A stretch of DNA of 64,000 bases from a virus. A program made the position numbers and the translations under genes. The stretch is from positions 62,001 to 126,000 of the IMG/VR virus record IMGVR_UViG_3300009431_000002; one strand, given 5' to 3'. Below the pieces are notes generated by a model that was given only the letters and a program-made list of their open reading frames with translations, ran no database searches and was not told the origin of the DNA. How positions within the stretch are numbered: the first letter of the stretch is position 1; each line of letters begins with the position of its first letter. Positions 1 through 7,788 of the stretch are shown piece after piece.

Positions 1-203
1 CGCAGCACGAGCTGTTCACCGCCGGGCAGAAGCCCGCGCCGGTGGGCAGCTGGTTCATCATCAAGGACGCCGGCGGCCGCGAGGTGGCCCGCACACGCAT
101 CAAGCTCATGGCCAAGGTCATCAGCTCGCTGCCGTTGGTCTACGAGCCCGACCTGCGCAGCGACAGGGACATCTACATCGTCGGCATCCGCAAGGCGTCG
201 TAG
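1..203 (+). CDS. C-terminal part of an unrecognised protein (5' end outside window)
   Basis: An open frame entering from the left edge (codons start at base 3) encodes the last 66 residues of a protein and stops at TAG 201-203. The segment reads as ordinary globular sequence, beginning QHELFTAGQKPAPVGSWF and ending IYIVGIRKAS. I do not recognise the family. It is the last gene of the preceding rightward unit, because a promoter-like motif and a new start follow within 60 bases. Confidence 0.6.
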   Translation, partial: QHELFTAGQKPAPVGSWFIIKDAGGREVARTRIKLMAKVISSLPLVYEPDLRSDRDIYIVGIRKAS

Positions 204-229
204 CGCGGCAGACCCGTGGCTCTTCTGGG

Positions 230-237
230 TACAAGGG
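230..237 (+). promoter_or_regulatory. Rightward promoter-like motif (TACAAGGG)
   Basis: TACAAGGGTGG followed by CCCAAC and a GGAGGAG ribosome site, 31 bases before the ATG at 261. It belongs to the family of YAYAAGG motifs found before most rightward transcription units in this window. No -35 hexamer is evident at the usual distance. Confidence 0.5.
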
Positions 238-260
238 TGGTACACCCAACTGGAGGAGTC

Positions 261-599
261 ATGGTGAAGCTGAGACGAATGTTGTTGCCCCTGGAAGACC
301 ACCACCTCGCGGCTCTCCGCGAGTCGCTCGCCCGTCGGGACGCCGAGACCACGGCGTCCCACATCGCCCGCATCCTCGCCGACCGCGGCCGCATGCCCGT
401 CACCACGACCCGCGTGGAGGGCGCCGTGGTCGAGCTGTTCGAGGAGGAAGGTGACCGTGCCTTCGACGAGATGTGCTTCGTCCTGACCGGCGAGCACCTC
501 GAGGACGGTGACCGGAGCTGGATGGACCCCGACGAGTACGCCGTCGAGGTCCTCACGGAGCACGCGCTGGATGCCGTGAGCGCGCTGCCCGCCTGCTGA
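261..599 (+). CDS. Unrecognised 112-residue acidic protein
   Basis: The start is set at ATG 261 because a strong GGAGGAG lies just before it; an in-frame ATG at 216 would place the promoter-like motif inside the gene. The protein begins MVKLRRMLLPLEDHHLAAL, is rich in Asp/Glu in its second half, and has no transmembrane segment or recognisable domain. It forms its own transcription unit between the motif at 230 and the hairpin at 648. Confidence 0.65.
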   Translation: MVKLRRMLLPLEDHHLAALRESLARRDAETTASHIARILADRGRMPVTTTRVEGAVVELFEEEGDRAFDEMCFVLTGEHLEDGDRSWMDPDEYAVEVLTEHALDAVSALPAC

Positions 600-647
600 T
601 TCGGCCCGCCGCCGTGGGGCGTCCATGACCACGCGCGGCGAGGCCGC

Positions 648-681
648 GGGCCGCCCTTCACCGGGCGGCCCGTCATTAGCT
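648..681 (+). terminator. Hairpin terminator with CATTAGC tail
   Basis: A 10-base-pair G/C stem (CGGGCCGCCC at 648-657, GGGCGGCCCG at 664-673, 6-base loop) is followed by TCATTAGCTGG. It lies between the gene ending at 599 and the next promoter-like motif at 695. The tail has few T residues, so it is not a classic U-run terminator, but the same arrangement recurs at eight places. Confidence 0.6.
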
Positions 682-694
682 GGCGAATCTCGGC

Positions 695-702
695 ACAAGG
701 GG
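695..702 (+). promoter_or_regulatory. Rightward promoter-like motif (CACAAGGG)
   Basis: CACAAGGGGGTCAACTAC follows the hairpin at 648 and precedes a GGAGGG ribosome site and the ATG at 735. It is one of the clearest copies of the rightward motif, including the downstream TCAAC element. Confidence 0.55.
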
Positions 703-734
703 GTCAACTACATCGAAGGAGGGCTACCGATTCA

Positions 735-1016
735 ATGATCCACAAGCTGATCTGGTTCGTGTGCATCTACGCTGCCGTGGCGCCGTTCGGGCTCATCCTG
801 GACGTCGCCATCCGGAAGCTGTGGCCACGGATCCGACGAGAGTACATCCGCGCCCGCGTCCGACATCGGAACGAGACCTACGGTCGTCGCCCATGGCCGT
901 CGAGGCGACGGGTCAAGGGCATGAGCTACCCGAAGAAGGGGCCTGGATTCAAGAAGGGCCGCAGGAAGCCGAAACGGAAGGGCGCCAAGAAGCCCGGGAA
1001 GAGGAAGAACCGATGA
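735..1016 (+). CDS. Small membrane-anchored protein with strongly basic tail
   Basis: A 93-residue protein. Residues 4-26 form one hydrophobic helix (LIWFVCIYAAVAPFGLILDV), followed by an Arg/Lys-rich region; the last 30 residues are almost entirely Lys, Arg, Gly and Pro (KKGRRKPKRKGAKKPGKRKN). By the positive-inside rule the basic tail should face the cytoplasm, where it could contact nucleic acid. The start is preceded by GAAGGAGGG. The stop overlaps the next start (ATGA at 1013). The function is unknown. Confidence 0.7.
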   Translation: MIHKLIWFVCIYAAVAPFGLILDVAIRKLWPRIRREYIRARVRHRNETYGRRPWPSRRRVKGMSYPKKGPGFKKGRRKPKRKGAKKPGKRKNR

Positions 1017-1210
1017 CCCCCAAGACCCGCAAGGCCCACGCCGAGCTGCCGCACGGCGCCCTGATCGTCACGCCCATCGAGGCTGGCGTGAACCCCTGCC
1101 TGTCCTGCGAGTACCTGTACATGCGGGACACGGAGACGGACGAGCACTGCTACATGTTCCAGGAGGAGCCGAGCTGCCAGTGTGCGCAGCTCCGGGAGGT
1201 GCTGCCATGA
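1013..1210 (+). CDS. Small cysteine-rich protein, possible zinc-binding
   Basis: The start is set at ATG 1013 because it overlaps the previous stop as ATGA; the longer upstream frame is a shadow of the previous gene. The 65-residue product has five cysteines in the order CLSC, C, CQC (NPCLSCEY, EHCYMF, PSCQCAQL), a spacing that could hold a metal. No family is recognised. Its stop overlaps the next start (ATGA at 1207). Confidence 0.65.
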   Translation: MTPKTRKAHAELPHGALIVTPIEAGVNPCLSCEYLYMRDTETDEHCYMFQEEPSCQCAQLREVLP

Positions 1211-1809
1211 GCCACGAACGCCGACGCCCCTGGAGGCCGAAGGATCTCCTGCGGCTCGACACGTTCTACAACCGCATCTGCCACAACCACGTGAGCCTCC
1301 CGGAGCGAGGCGGCGACGGCCAGGTGATGGTGAAGGAGCACCACGAGTCCGAGGCCTACAGGGCCGCCATCAACGTGCTCAGTGACCTCCCCTGGGACAT
1401 GCGCATCGTGATGACCCTCAAGCACTTCTGCGACATCCACATGTCCAACACCGAGATCGGCCTCGCCGCCGGGACGGACGCGAAGGCCGTCACGCGCCTG
1501 CAGGTGGCCGCACTGCGTCGCCTTCGGAAGCGCGAGGCGTACCGCGAGTTCCTCCACCTCCTGTCGCCCCGACGGGGCTGGCCGCTCCAGAAGCAGGAGA
1601 CGCCGGCGGAGATCCTCGACCATCGCCAGTACCAGATGTACCTGGACACCAACGTGGGATGTCCGTTCTGCGGACGACACGAGGACGCCACGGTCGAAGG
1701 CGGCCCCGTGGACATCCAAGGCCCCATCGCCGTCCAGGAGTGCTGGTGCCTCGACTGCGGCAAGCACTGGAACGCGTCGTTCCGGCTGGAGGGCATCGGC
1801 GGTGACTGA
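1207..1809 (+). CDS. Sigma-region-4-like helix-turn-helix protein with C-terminal zinc ribbon
   Basis: A 200-residue protein starting at ATG 1207 (ATGA overlap). Residues about 58-108 resemble the region 4 helix-turn-helix of sigma-70 family factors: a lead helix (LSDLPWDMRIVMTLKHF), a turn (MSNTEIGLAAGTDAKAV) and a basic recognition end (LRRLRKREAY). Residues 152-155 (CPFC) and 181-184 (CLDC) form a two-knuckle zinc ribbon. Sequence alone suggests DNA binding with a possible role in transcription. I see no region 2, so it is not a complete sigma factor. It could be a late-transcription factor or a plain DNA-binding protein. Confidence 0.55.
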   Translation: MSHERRRPWRPKDLLRLDTFYNRICHNHVSLPERGGDGQVMVKEHHESEAYRAAINVLSDLPWDMRIVMTLKHFCDIHMSNTEIGLAAGTDAKAVTRLQVAALRRLRKREAYREFLHLLSPRRGWPLQKQETPAEILDHRQYQMYLDTNVGCPFCGRHEDATVEGGPVDIQGPIAVQECWCLDCGKHWNASFRLEGIGGD

Positions 1810-2893
1810 CCTGCTGAACCTCGTCTACCACGAGCGCCTGGTCCGCCACGAGCCCGGCGTGGCGAACCTCCGGACCGACGCGGACCTCCGCGCCGCGATC
1901 CTCCTCACGCTGGTCGAGCAGATGCCGCAGCAGGAGCTGGACGAGGCCACGCACACGGCCTTCCTGGAGCGTCTGCAGGAGCTGGGCGCCGATGGCGACG
2001 GTGCGGTGGGGTTTATGAACAGGGTGATGTCCATCCCCGCCGCGGCCGCCATGTTCCTCGCGTTCAAGCACTGGGACGTCGGTTCGCCGGTCTACGTCGT
2101 CGGGCCGCGGCTCCAGTCGATGTTCACGCGGACGAAGCTCGACAGTGCCCGACAGGAGGACTTCCGCCTGCCGTACAGCACCGTCTACCTGGCGCTCCCG
2201 GAGTGCGAGCTCACCGTCTGGGGCGGCTCGGCACGCCACCGGCTCATCGGAGCCTTCGTCCACCGATCCAGCTTCCAGGTCCTCGCCGACGACGGCTCCT
2301 CATCCGAGGGGCTCTACATCATCCTCGCCGGCGAGGACCACAGCCCGCCAGGTGAGTTCGGCGACGACGCCCTGCGCACCATGCCCATCCGGCTCGACCT
2401 GCCCATCGAAGGGCAGATCGGCCGCAAGTCGTTCTACGACGCCTCCCACCCGGACGACGACGACCGGCAGCTGGACCGGGAGGCCATGAGCCTCGCTGTC
2501 CGCATCATCATCAACGCCCTGCTCTACATCACCACCGGACTACCGTCCGAGGAGACCGCGGAGAGCAAGAAGCGGCTGGCGAAGCGGCAGAAGCTGCTGC
2601 GGAGGACCGGGAAGAAGGCCAAGAAGGCCCACAGCATCGCGGGCAAGCTGAGCCCCGTGTCCGTGGTCTGGCTCGGCCGCTCTGTCGAGCAGACCGCGCA
2701 CCAAGGCGGCACCCACGAGTCGCCGCGCCAGCACTGGGTCACCGGCCACTGGCACACCTACCTGTACGGCCCCGGCCGCACGGAGCGCCGGCTCAAGTGG
2801 GTCCAGCCGTTCTTGCGCGGCGACCCGCAACGTGGTGAGGTCCAGACCCGGGTCCACCACATGGAGGAGACCGATGCCTCAGATGACTCGTGA
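1802..2893 (+). CDS. Unrecognised 363-residue protein with C-terminal HWVTGHWHTYLYGPGR box
   Basis: GTG start at 1802, overlapping the end of the previous gene by 8 bases. The first 250 residues are helical and acidic. Residues about 255-280 are Lys-rich. The C-terminal part contains a box of aromatic and His residues (HWVTGHWHTYLYGPGR) followed by KWVQPFLRG, a pattern I have seen at the end of several phage proteins of unknown role. No catalytic motif is visible. The stop lies 20 bases inside the next gene. Confidence 0.65.
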   Translation: MTDLLNLVYHERLVRHEPGVANLRTDADLRAAILLTLVEQMPQQELDEATHTAFLERLQELGADGDGAVGFMNRVMSIPAAAAMFLAFKHWDVGSPVYVVGPRLQSMFTRTKLDSARQEDFRLPYSTVYLALPECELTVWGGSARHRLIGAFVHRSSFQVLADDGSSSEGLYIILAGEDHSPPGEFGDDALRTMPIRLDLPIEGQIGRKSFYDASHPDDDDRQLDREAMSLAVRIIINALLYITTGLPSEETAESKKRLAKRQKLLRRTGKKAKKAHSIAGKLSPVSVVWLGRSVEQTAHQGGTHESPRQHWVTGHWHTYLYGPGRTERRLKWVQPFLRGDPQRGEVQTRVHHMEETDASDDS

Positions 2894-3158
2894 GCAACTG
2901 ATCCGCCACGCCATGAAGCCGTGGAAGCGACTGGCCCTGCTCCTGGGGATCCCCGTCATGGCCGCCAGCTTCACCTTCGCCGTCGCCCTCTGCCCGGACT
3001 TCGCCGCCTGGCAGTTCTGGGCGGCGCTCGCCTTCATTCCAACCCTGTACACCATTCTGCAACTGACATTCGGGCGCATGGACGCCCGCGCGCGAGCCGA
3101 GATCAAGGCTGACGCGCTGATCCAGAGGATCGAGAGGAGAGAACAAGCTGATGGATGA
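2874..3158 (+). CDS. Small protein with two transmembrane helices
   Basis: The start is set at ATG 2874, preceded by GGAGGAGACC; an upstream in-frame GTG would overlap the previous gene more. The 94-residue protein has two hydrophobic helices (about residues 21-42, LALLLGIPVMAASFTFAVAL, and 47-65, FWAALAFIPTLYTILQLTF) and a charged C-terminal helix. It is likely an inner-membrane protein. The function is unknown. The stop lies 8 bases inside the next gene. Confidence 0.65.
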   Translation: MPQMTREQLIRHAMKPWKRLALLLGIPVMAASFTFAVALCPDFAAWQFWAALAFIPTLYTILQLTFGRMDARARAEIKADALIQRIERREQADG

Positions 3159-3780
3159 CGTTCTGCCGCCCTGCTGCTTCGCCACCGACGGCGACCCGCC
3201 GGGCAAGAAGTGCTACGCCGCCTACAACTACGCCGGAGAGCACCGCGGCCTCAACTACCGCGGCGAGCCCTGCCCCGAGTGGGACGACCTGACCCAGGAC
3301 ATCCGTGACAAGTGGGACGCTGTGGCCGCGGCCAAGGAGTCCCCGCAGGTCATGGACCTGACGGCCAAGGACCTCGACCCCGACCTGATGGAGCGCCTGC
3401 ACGAGGAGATCTCGCGCTGGAAGGCGGACGGGACGTACATCCCCGTGCTGCCCGACCAGCCGCTCATCGCCACCCAGGGCCACCTCTTCGACGCCGAGGT
3501 CCTCAAGATGCCGCGGGCGGTCACCGACGACCCCCACTTCCTCCTGGGGATGCTGCGGGTCAACGCGCAGTGCTTCTACATGGAGTGCTTCCGCATCGCC
3601 GACGAGGACGACGGCCCGACCACCAAGGAGCGCCGCGCCCACCCCGACATGGATCCCGAGCACGTCGAGCAGCTCAACGAGCTCTGGCACGCCGCCGAGC
3701 CCGATGCCTGCTTCGAGGTGATGGAGATCCCGGCCCAGCCCGGCCAGTGGATCGTCATCATGTGGCCGCACTGCGAATGA
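3151..3780 (+). CDS. Unrecognised 209-residue protein
   Basis: Start ATG 3151, overlapping the previous gene by 8 bases. The N-terminus has a Cys pair (PPCCF) and the stretch EWDDLTQDIRDKWDAVAAA, a W-x-x-L-x9-W-x-x-x-A helix common in small phage proteins. The C-terminal half has no visible catalytic or metal motif. It ends in the ATGA shared with the next gene at 3777. Confidence 0.6.
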   Translation: MDDVLPPCCFATDGDPPGKKCYAAYNYAGEHRGLNYRGEPCPEWDDLTQDIRDKWDAVAAAKESPQVMDLTAKDLDPDLMERLHEEISRWKADGTYIPVLPDQPLIATQGHLFDAEVLKMPRAVTDDPHFLLGMLRVNAQCFYMECFRIADEDDGPTTKERRAHPDMDPEHVEQLNELWHAAEPDACFEVMEIPAQPGQWIVIMWPHCE

Positions 3781-4256
3781 CTGGCATCCGACGCATCCAC
3801 AGCCGCAGCGGGTTGGTCCGCGACATCCTCACCCTCGCCGAGCACCTCAAGGTCACGGTCGACGAGCCGGACCGGGTCATGGAGGCCCTGCACCGCGAGA
3901 ATCCCAACACCTGGGGCTGCTCCAAGTGCGGCCGCTGCTGCCGTCGCTGGACCGCTCCAGCGCCCCGTGCCGCGGCGCCACTACAAGGGGTCGTCGTGCA
4001 TCCCCTGACCACGGCCAATGTGGCCCTCCACAACATGGAGCAGCGGCACCGCGCCGAGAAGGACGCGCTGCTGCTGGGCCGGGGCTACCTCGCTGACGTC
4101 AGCGAGAGCATGGTCGTGGCCATCGACCCCGCTCTGATCCGCGTCACGGACCTGGGCACGCCCATGCTCATCGAAGACCTGGGGGACAAGCTGGAGGCGC
4201 GGAACATCCGCGCCGTCCCCCCACCGCCCGAGCTCAAGCTGCTGGAGGGATCATGA
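3777..4256 (+). CDS. Unrecognised protein with CSKCGRCC cysteine cluster
   Basis: Start at ATG 3777 in the ATGA overlap; the longer upstream frame is a shadow of the previous gene. The 159-residue protein carries GCSKCGRCCRRW near residue 50, a tight cluster that could bind zinc or an iron-sulfur centre, although no second cluster is present. The rest is unremarkable and ends PPPPELKLLEGS. It overlaps the next start by ATGA at 4253. Confidence 0.6.
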   Translation: MTGIRRIHSRSGLVRDILTLAEHLKVTVDEPDRVMEALHRENPNTWGCSKCGRCCRRWTAPAPRAAAPLQGVVVHPLTTANVALHNMEQRHRAEKDALLLGRGYLADVSESMVVAIDPALIRVTDLGTPMLIEDLGDKLEARNIRAVPPPPELKLLEGS

Positions 4257-4765
4257 AATCGCCACTACTCGCTGCGTTCCAAATGCTGGTCTGGGTTGGG
4301 CTGGTGGTCGGGGGCATCGAGCTCCTGAACACCAACCACTCCTGGCTTGGAATCGTCCTGTGCCTGCTGTCGCTCCTGGCCGGCCGGCAGGGCATCACGT
4401 ACCTGCAGGGCCTGCTGCAAGAGGCGCAGGTCCGCGGCGCTGAAGAGTACCGCCGCAAGGTCTTCGCCATCCGCCGCGCGCAGGTCACGGACCACACTGG
4501 CGCAGTCCGCTGGTACCGCGAGTCCCCTGGCGCCGACTTCGGCGTCCTGTACGCTGTGACAGCCCGGGGCTACCGAATCTCCGAGGTCTGCTGCGACACC
4601 GAGCACCCCCTGGGGTTCGCTCGGCACGTGCCGGACGCTGCTGCCCAGGTCCGCGATCTCGGCCACGAGTTCGAGGTCCGCCCAGTACTGGTCGTCGACG
4701 CCTTCGAGACCGACCCGCCAGCCGGCAACAACCCACGAGTCACTGGAAGGGCGGCCGCACCATGA
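4253..4765 (+). CDS. Membrane protein with two N-terminal helices
   Basis: A 170-residue protein. Two hydrophobic segments (residues about 5-23, LLAAFQMLVWVGLVVGGIEL, and 30-44, WLGIVLCLLSLLAG) precede a soluble domain of about 115 residues. The hairpin topology would leave the C-terminal domain on the same side as the N-terminus. No family is recognised. Start and stop are both in ATGA overlaps. Confidence 0.65.
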   Translation: MKSPLLAAFQMLVWVGLVVGGIELLNTNHSWLGIVLCLLSLLAGRQGITYLQGLLQEAQVRGAEEYRRKVFAIRRAQVTDHTGAVRWYRESPGADFGVLYAVTARGYRISEVCCDTEHPLGFARHVPDAAAQVRDLGHEFEVRPVLVVDAFETDPPAGNNPRVTGRAAAP

Positions 4766-4974
4766 TCCCGAAACTCGGTGCCATCCTCGCCAGCGTCCTG
4801 CGCCTCTGCATCACCTGCTTCTTCCGTGATCTCCGCTCCGCCGATGGCGCCATCCTGTGCTCGCGTGACGGCGGCCCCACATCCGACTGCAACGAGTGCC
4901 CGCTCTGGACCCAGGCCCGCGTGCCCGAGTTCGAGCTGCTGCATCGACAAGAGAGGGCGCTGCGATGGCGGTGA
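4762..4974 (+). CDS. Small cysteine-containing protein (70 residues)
   Basis: The start overlaps the previous stop (ATGA at 4762). It has a hydrophobic N-terminus (MIPKLGAILASVLRLCITCF) and cysteines at CITC, C and C-x2-C (LCSRD, DCNECPLW), which resemble a small metal-binding fold. The function is unknown. It overlaps the next gene by 10 bases. Confidence 0.55.
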   Translation: MIPKLGAILASVLRLCITCFFRDLRSADGAILCSRDGGPTSDCNECPLWTQARVPEFELLHRQERALRWR

Positions 4975-5234
4975 GACTCAGCGAGAACATGCGGGGCCTG
5001 TTGGCCCACATCCGCGAGCACGCCACCGCTGCCCGCCCGTGGGTCAAGATCGGGTGGGGCTCCCACTGGGACGGCCGGACCATCGGCGCCCTGGACCGCC
5101 GTGGCCTCGTGGACGTGCGCTACCGCACCGAGGCCCTGAACCCCAACGACGTGCCCAAGCTGACTACGCGCCAGTTCATGCACGAGAACCTCGTCACCGA
5201 GCCCTGGTGCCGGCTGACTGAGGAGGACGCGTGA
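4965..5234 (+). CDS. Small protein, possibly winged-helix-like
   Basis: The start is set at ATG 4965 (MAVRLSENMRGLLAH), preceded by GAGAGGG. The 89 residues contain GRTIGALDRRGLVDVRYR, which looks like the recognition helix and wing of a small winged-helix fold, although this is a visual impression only. The stop overlaps the next GTG start (GTGA at 5231). Confidence 0.6.
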   Translation: MAVRLSENMRGLLAHIREHATAARPWVKIGWGSHWDGRTIGALDRRGLVDVRYRTEALNPNDVPKLTTRQFMHENLVTEPWCRLTEEDA

Positions 5235-5533
5235 GCACGCCTGAAGTCCGCGTCTTCTGCGCTGTGTGCGGCGACGAGCTGTACGACCCCTATGTCGAGG
5301 TCGAGGACGGGACGATCATCGTCACCGTCTCCGGCGTCTGCGAGCGCGAACACCGCCAAGCCCTGGAGCAGGCCGGCTGGGAGCACCGGCAGGCCCTCCA
5401 GCGGCAGCAGGAGCAGGCAGACCGCCGGCTCCGAGACCAACGACAGCACCACGAAACCCAGACGTTCCTGCGCGACGAGCAGGACCGCAAGGAGAAGGAG
5501 CGGCGGGGCTTCCGCCGGCTCCTCGGGAGGTAG
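5231..5533 (+). CDS. Small protein with CxxC motif and charged coiled coil
   Basis: GTG start in a GTGA overlap. The 100 residues begin MSTPEVRVFCAVCGDELY, giving one CAVC pair and one further Cys, then run into a long Gln/Arg/Glu-rich helix (about residues 45-95) that should form a coiled coil. The function is unknown. The next gene begins with TTG two bases after the stop. Confidence 0.6.
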   Translation: MSTPEVRVFCAVCGDELYDPYVEVEDGTIIVTVSGVCEREHRQALEQAGWEHRQALQRQQEQADRRLRDQRQHHETQTFLRDEQDRKEKERRGFRRLLGR

Positions 5534-5535
5534 AG

Positions 5536-5835
5536 TTGATCCACAACCTGCGTGACCCGAACAACAACACGGTCGTCGACGTCGAGACCACGGATGATGA
5601 CCTGCTCCACGCCACTGTCGTCGTCGAGCCCTTCGCCCGCATGCTGCTGGCCCGCGTCAGCGGTGGCCTGACTCTCGACGACTTCATCGCTGACATGGCT
5701 GCCCTGCAGGACCTGAAGGGCGAGTGGTTCCTGTGCGTCGAGCACCGGAAGCCGGACTCGCCGCGGTCCCTCGCCACGCGTCGGCTGCGCGAGGTCGCTG
5801 CCCGCTACGGCGGCCTGGACTACGTGGAGGACTGA
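5536..5835 (+). CDS. Unrecognised 99-residue protein with TTG start
   Basis: TTG 5536 is chosen because CGGGAGG ends 5 bases upstream and no ATG or GTG fits. The product begins LIHNLRDPNNNTVVDVETTD (first residue Met in practice) and is acidic without recognisable motifs. The end overlaps the next ATG (TGATG at 5833-5837). The rare start codon is supported by position rather than homology. Confidence 0.5.
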   Translation: MIHNLRDPNNNTVVDVETTDDDLLHATVVVEPFARMLLARVSGGLTLDDFIADMAALQDLKGEWFLCVEHRKPDSPRSLATRRLREVAARYGGLDYVED

Positions 5836-6047
5836 TGGGAGTCAAGACCCAGCGAGTCGTCAGCACCTGCACCCCCGATGGCCAGCCCGCGCTCGACGAG
5901 GTCAGGTTCGAGTCCGTGAACGCGGGCATCCGCGGCCTCGTCTGCATCCAACTGCCTGGCGGAGAGCCTGGGCAGCCGATACCTGTCGCCTTCGTCCGGC
6001 TGTCCGACTTCCTCAAGGTCGCGTCCATTCTGCGGGAGGAGAAGTGA
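5835..6047 (+). CDS. Unrecognised 70-residue protein
   Basis: ATG 5835 overlaps the previous stop by one base. The product begins MGVKTQRVVSTCTPDGQP and is probably a small beta-rich domain. No motif is recognised. The stop overlaps the next GTG start (GTGA at 6044). Confidence 0.55.
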   Translation: MGVKTQRVVSTCTPDGQPALDEVRFESVNAGIRGLVCIQLPGGEPGQPIPVAFVRLSDFLKVASILREEK

Positions 6048-6691
6048 TTCCCGTCGACCAGACTGTGTTCGGCGCGCCGGACGGCAACTGCTACTCCGCC
6101 GCGCTCGCCTCCATCCTGGAGATCCCGCTGGAAGACGTGCCGCACTTCACCAAGTTGGTGCCCTATGAGACCACGGGCCCGGAGTGGCACCGCGTCACCA
6201 ATGAGTGGGCGCTGACGCAGGGCTTCTTCCTGCTCGCCCTCGACGCCGAGGCCAACATCGCCGTGTACCAGGAGGCTGACCTGCCCATGCCCTGGGCTGA
6301 CGCCTACCACCTGATCTGCGGCGAAGCACGCCGCGGGGACGACCTCATCCGGCACGTCGTGGTCGGCAAGGGCGGAGAGATGGTCCACGACCCCAACTCC
6401 GAACACCGCAATGGGTTGGAGACCGTCGACCTCTTCGAGTTCCTGGTCCCCCTGGACCCGGCTCGTCGGGAGGTCAGTGCACTACGGCGGCTCGTGGCCA
6501 TGCGCCTGCTGGACTTCAACCGACCGACGGTCGAGAACATCGCGGCCGAGATGGGCTACGACGCCCCGGACGGCGTGGCTGTCGCCACACTCGTCCGATG
6601 GATGGTCGACCGCCCCGTCGAGATGCTGAAGGCCCGACTCCTGCCTGGGTGGGAGAAGACGCTCGGCGACATCTTCGGAGGCAGGCCATGA
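6044..6691 (+). CDS. Cysteine-peptidase-like protein (papain/C39-type fold candidate)
   Basis: GTG start in a GTGA overlap. The 215-residue protein opens with VFGAPDGNCYSAALASILEI, the pattern of the nucleophile helix in papain-like and C39-like peptidases (Cys16 after a Gly-Asn turn). It later has RHVVVGKGGEMVHDP, offering His104 and a following HDP (His115/Asp116) as the rest of a catalytic set. The last 70 residues are helical and unassigned. The role could be proteolysis, deamidation or transfer; the substrate is unknown. Confidence 0.5.
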   Translation: MIPVDQTVFGAPDGNCYSAALASILEIPLEDVPHFTKLVPYETTGPEWHRVTNEWALTQGFFLLALDAEANIAVYQEADLPMPWADAYHLICGEARRGDDLIRHVVVGKGGEMVHDPNSEHRNGLETVDLFEFLVPLDPARREVSALRRLVAMRLLDFNRPTVENIAAEMGYDAPDGVAVATLVRWMVDRPVEMLKARLLPGWEKTLGDIFGGRP

Positions 6692-7062
6692 GCCGCCCCT
6701 ACTGGTGGGTCGTCACGATCCCCAAGACCACGCCTTGGGACGAGTATCGCCGCGAGCTTGCTGCGGTCGAGGCCGACCCCCACATGACCCTGAACTTCCG
6801 CGTCCCGCACTTCCCCCGCGAGATGAAGGTCGGCGACCGCTGCTACGTCGTGTGGAATGGCCGCATCCGCGGATGGATGGAGATCGTCGGCCTCGACGAG
6901 TTCGACCGCGGTTGGACCTGCGAGGTCACCGGCCGCGAGTGGCCGCCGGGCAAGTACATCCAGCGCAAGGGCAAGTTCCACCACCTCAACCACCAGCCCG
7001 AAATGACCGGCTTCCGAGGCGTGCAGCAGCTCGTCAAGTGGCCGGACGAGGAGGCGACGTGA
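6688..7062 (+). CDS. EVE/PUA-like small domain protein
   Basis: Start at ATG 6688 (ATGA overlap). The 124-residue protein begins MSRPYWWVVTIPKTTPWDEY and contains MKVGDRCYVVWNGRIRGWME, resembling the barrel core of EVE, ASCH and PUA-like domains that bind modified bases or RNA. The aromatic cage residues cannot be assigned by eye. The assignment is tentative. Confidence 0.4.
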   Translation: MSRPYWWVVTIPKTTPWDEYRRELAAVEADPHMTLNFRVPHFPREMKVGDRCYVVWNGRIRGWMEIVGLDEFDRGWTCEVTGREWPPGKYIQRKGKFHHLNHQPEMTGFRGVQQLVKWPDEEAT

Positions 7063-7298
7063 TCAAGATCAACTTCCACATCAGCATCGAGACCGACAAC
7101 GTCAGCGGCATCCGGCACGCCACCGAGGTCCAGCTCCCCAGCGGGAAGATGGATCTGGAAGAGGCGCAGCGACTGGTCGACAAGTACGCCAAACTCATCT
7201 CGACGGACATCTCCGAGATCGGGGAGGCGGGGCACGAGGCGCTGACCACCACTGAGGACGCGGTGACCTACGTCGAGAAGTTCGAGGAGGGGACATGA
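7059..7298 (+). CDS. Unrecognised 79-residue protein
   Basis: GTG start at 7059 in a GTGA overlap. The product begins VIKINFHISIETDNVSGIRH and is mixed beta-strand and helix, acidic, without motifs. It shares its end with the next gene (ATGA at 7295). Confidence 0.55.
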   Translation: MIKINFHISIETDNVSGIRHATEVQLPSGKMDLEEAQRLVDKYAKLISTDISEIGEAGHEALTTTEDAVTYVEKFEEGT

Positions 7299-7549
7299 GC
7301 CAGGGGTGGATGGGCTCCCAGCAGGAGCTGCTTGACGCACTGGCTGCCGTCGGCGCAGACCGCGACGGCAACGGCAACTTCCTCATCCACTACGGCGGCG
7401 TGACGTCCTTCATGGGCGTCGATGACCCGAACAACGACGTGGTCGTTGATGACATCGCCTGCTACTCAGTTGGCGGGCAGATGCGCAACCTCTCCGAGAT
7501 GATGAACGGCCGCGGCGTCGGCCTGTGCAACGTGGTGGTGATCTCGTGA
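7295..7549 (+). CDS. Unrecognised 84-residue protein
   Basis: Start at ATG 7295 in an ATGA overlap. The product begins MSQGWMGSQQELLDALAAVG and has several Asp/Asn-rich turns. No domain is recognised. The end overlaps the next GTG start at 7546. Confidence 0.55.
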   Translation: MSQGWMGSQQELLDALAAVGADRDGNGNFLIHYGGVTSFMGVDDPNNDVVVDDIACYSVGGQMRNLSEMMNGRGVGLCNVVVIS

Positions 7550-7788
7550 CCCGCATGGCCACCATCACCGTGCAGTGCGGCAGCGGGCAACGACAGCTCA
7601 AGGTGCCGCAGGACATCCGAGACGCCTTGGACGACCTCGCCAAGACCCAGATGGCTGTGGTCGACCTCCGACGCCGCGACGACGGTCGGTGGGAGATGGT
7701 GGTCGGCGACGAAGTCCGAGTCCTGGAGACGGAGGTGCCGGACGACATGGAGGAGGGGTTTGTCTTTCCGAAGGTCGTGGTCTTCTAG
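7546..7788 (+). CDS. Unrecognised 80-residue protein
   Basis: GTG 7546 is in a GTGA overlap; ATG 7555 is a second possible start. The product (VTRMATITVQCGSGQRQLKV) is beta-rich with a central helix (PQDIRDALDDLAKTQ). No family is recognised. The stop TAG overlaps the next GTG by one base. Confidence 0.5.
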   Translation: MTRMATITVQCGSGQRQLKVPQDIRDALDDLAKTQMAVVDLRRRDDGRWEMVVGDEVRVLETEVPDDMEEGFVFPKVVVF

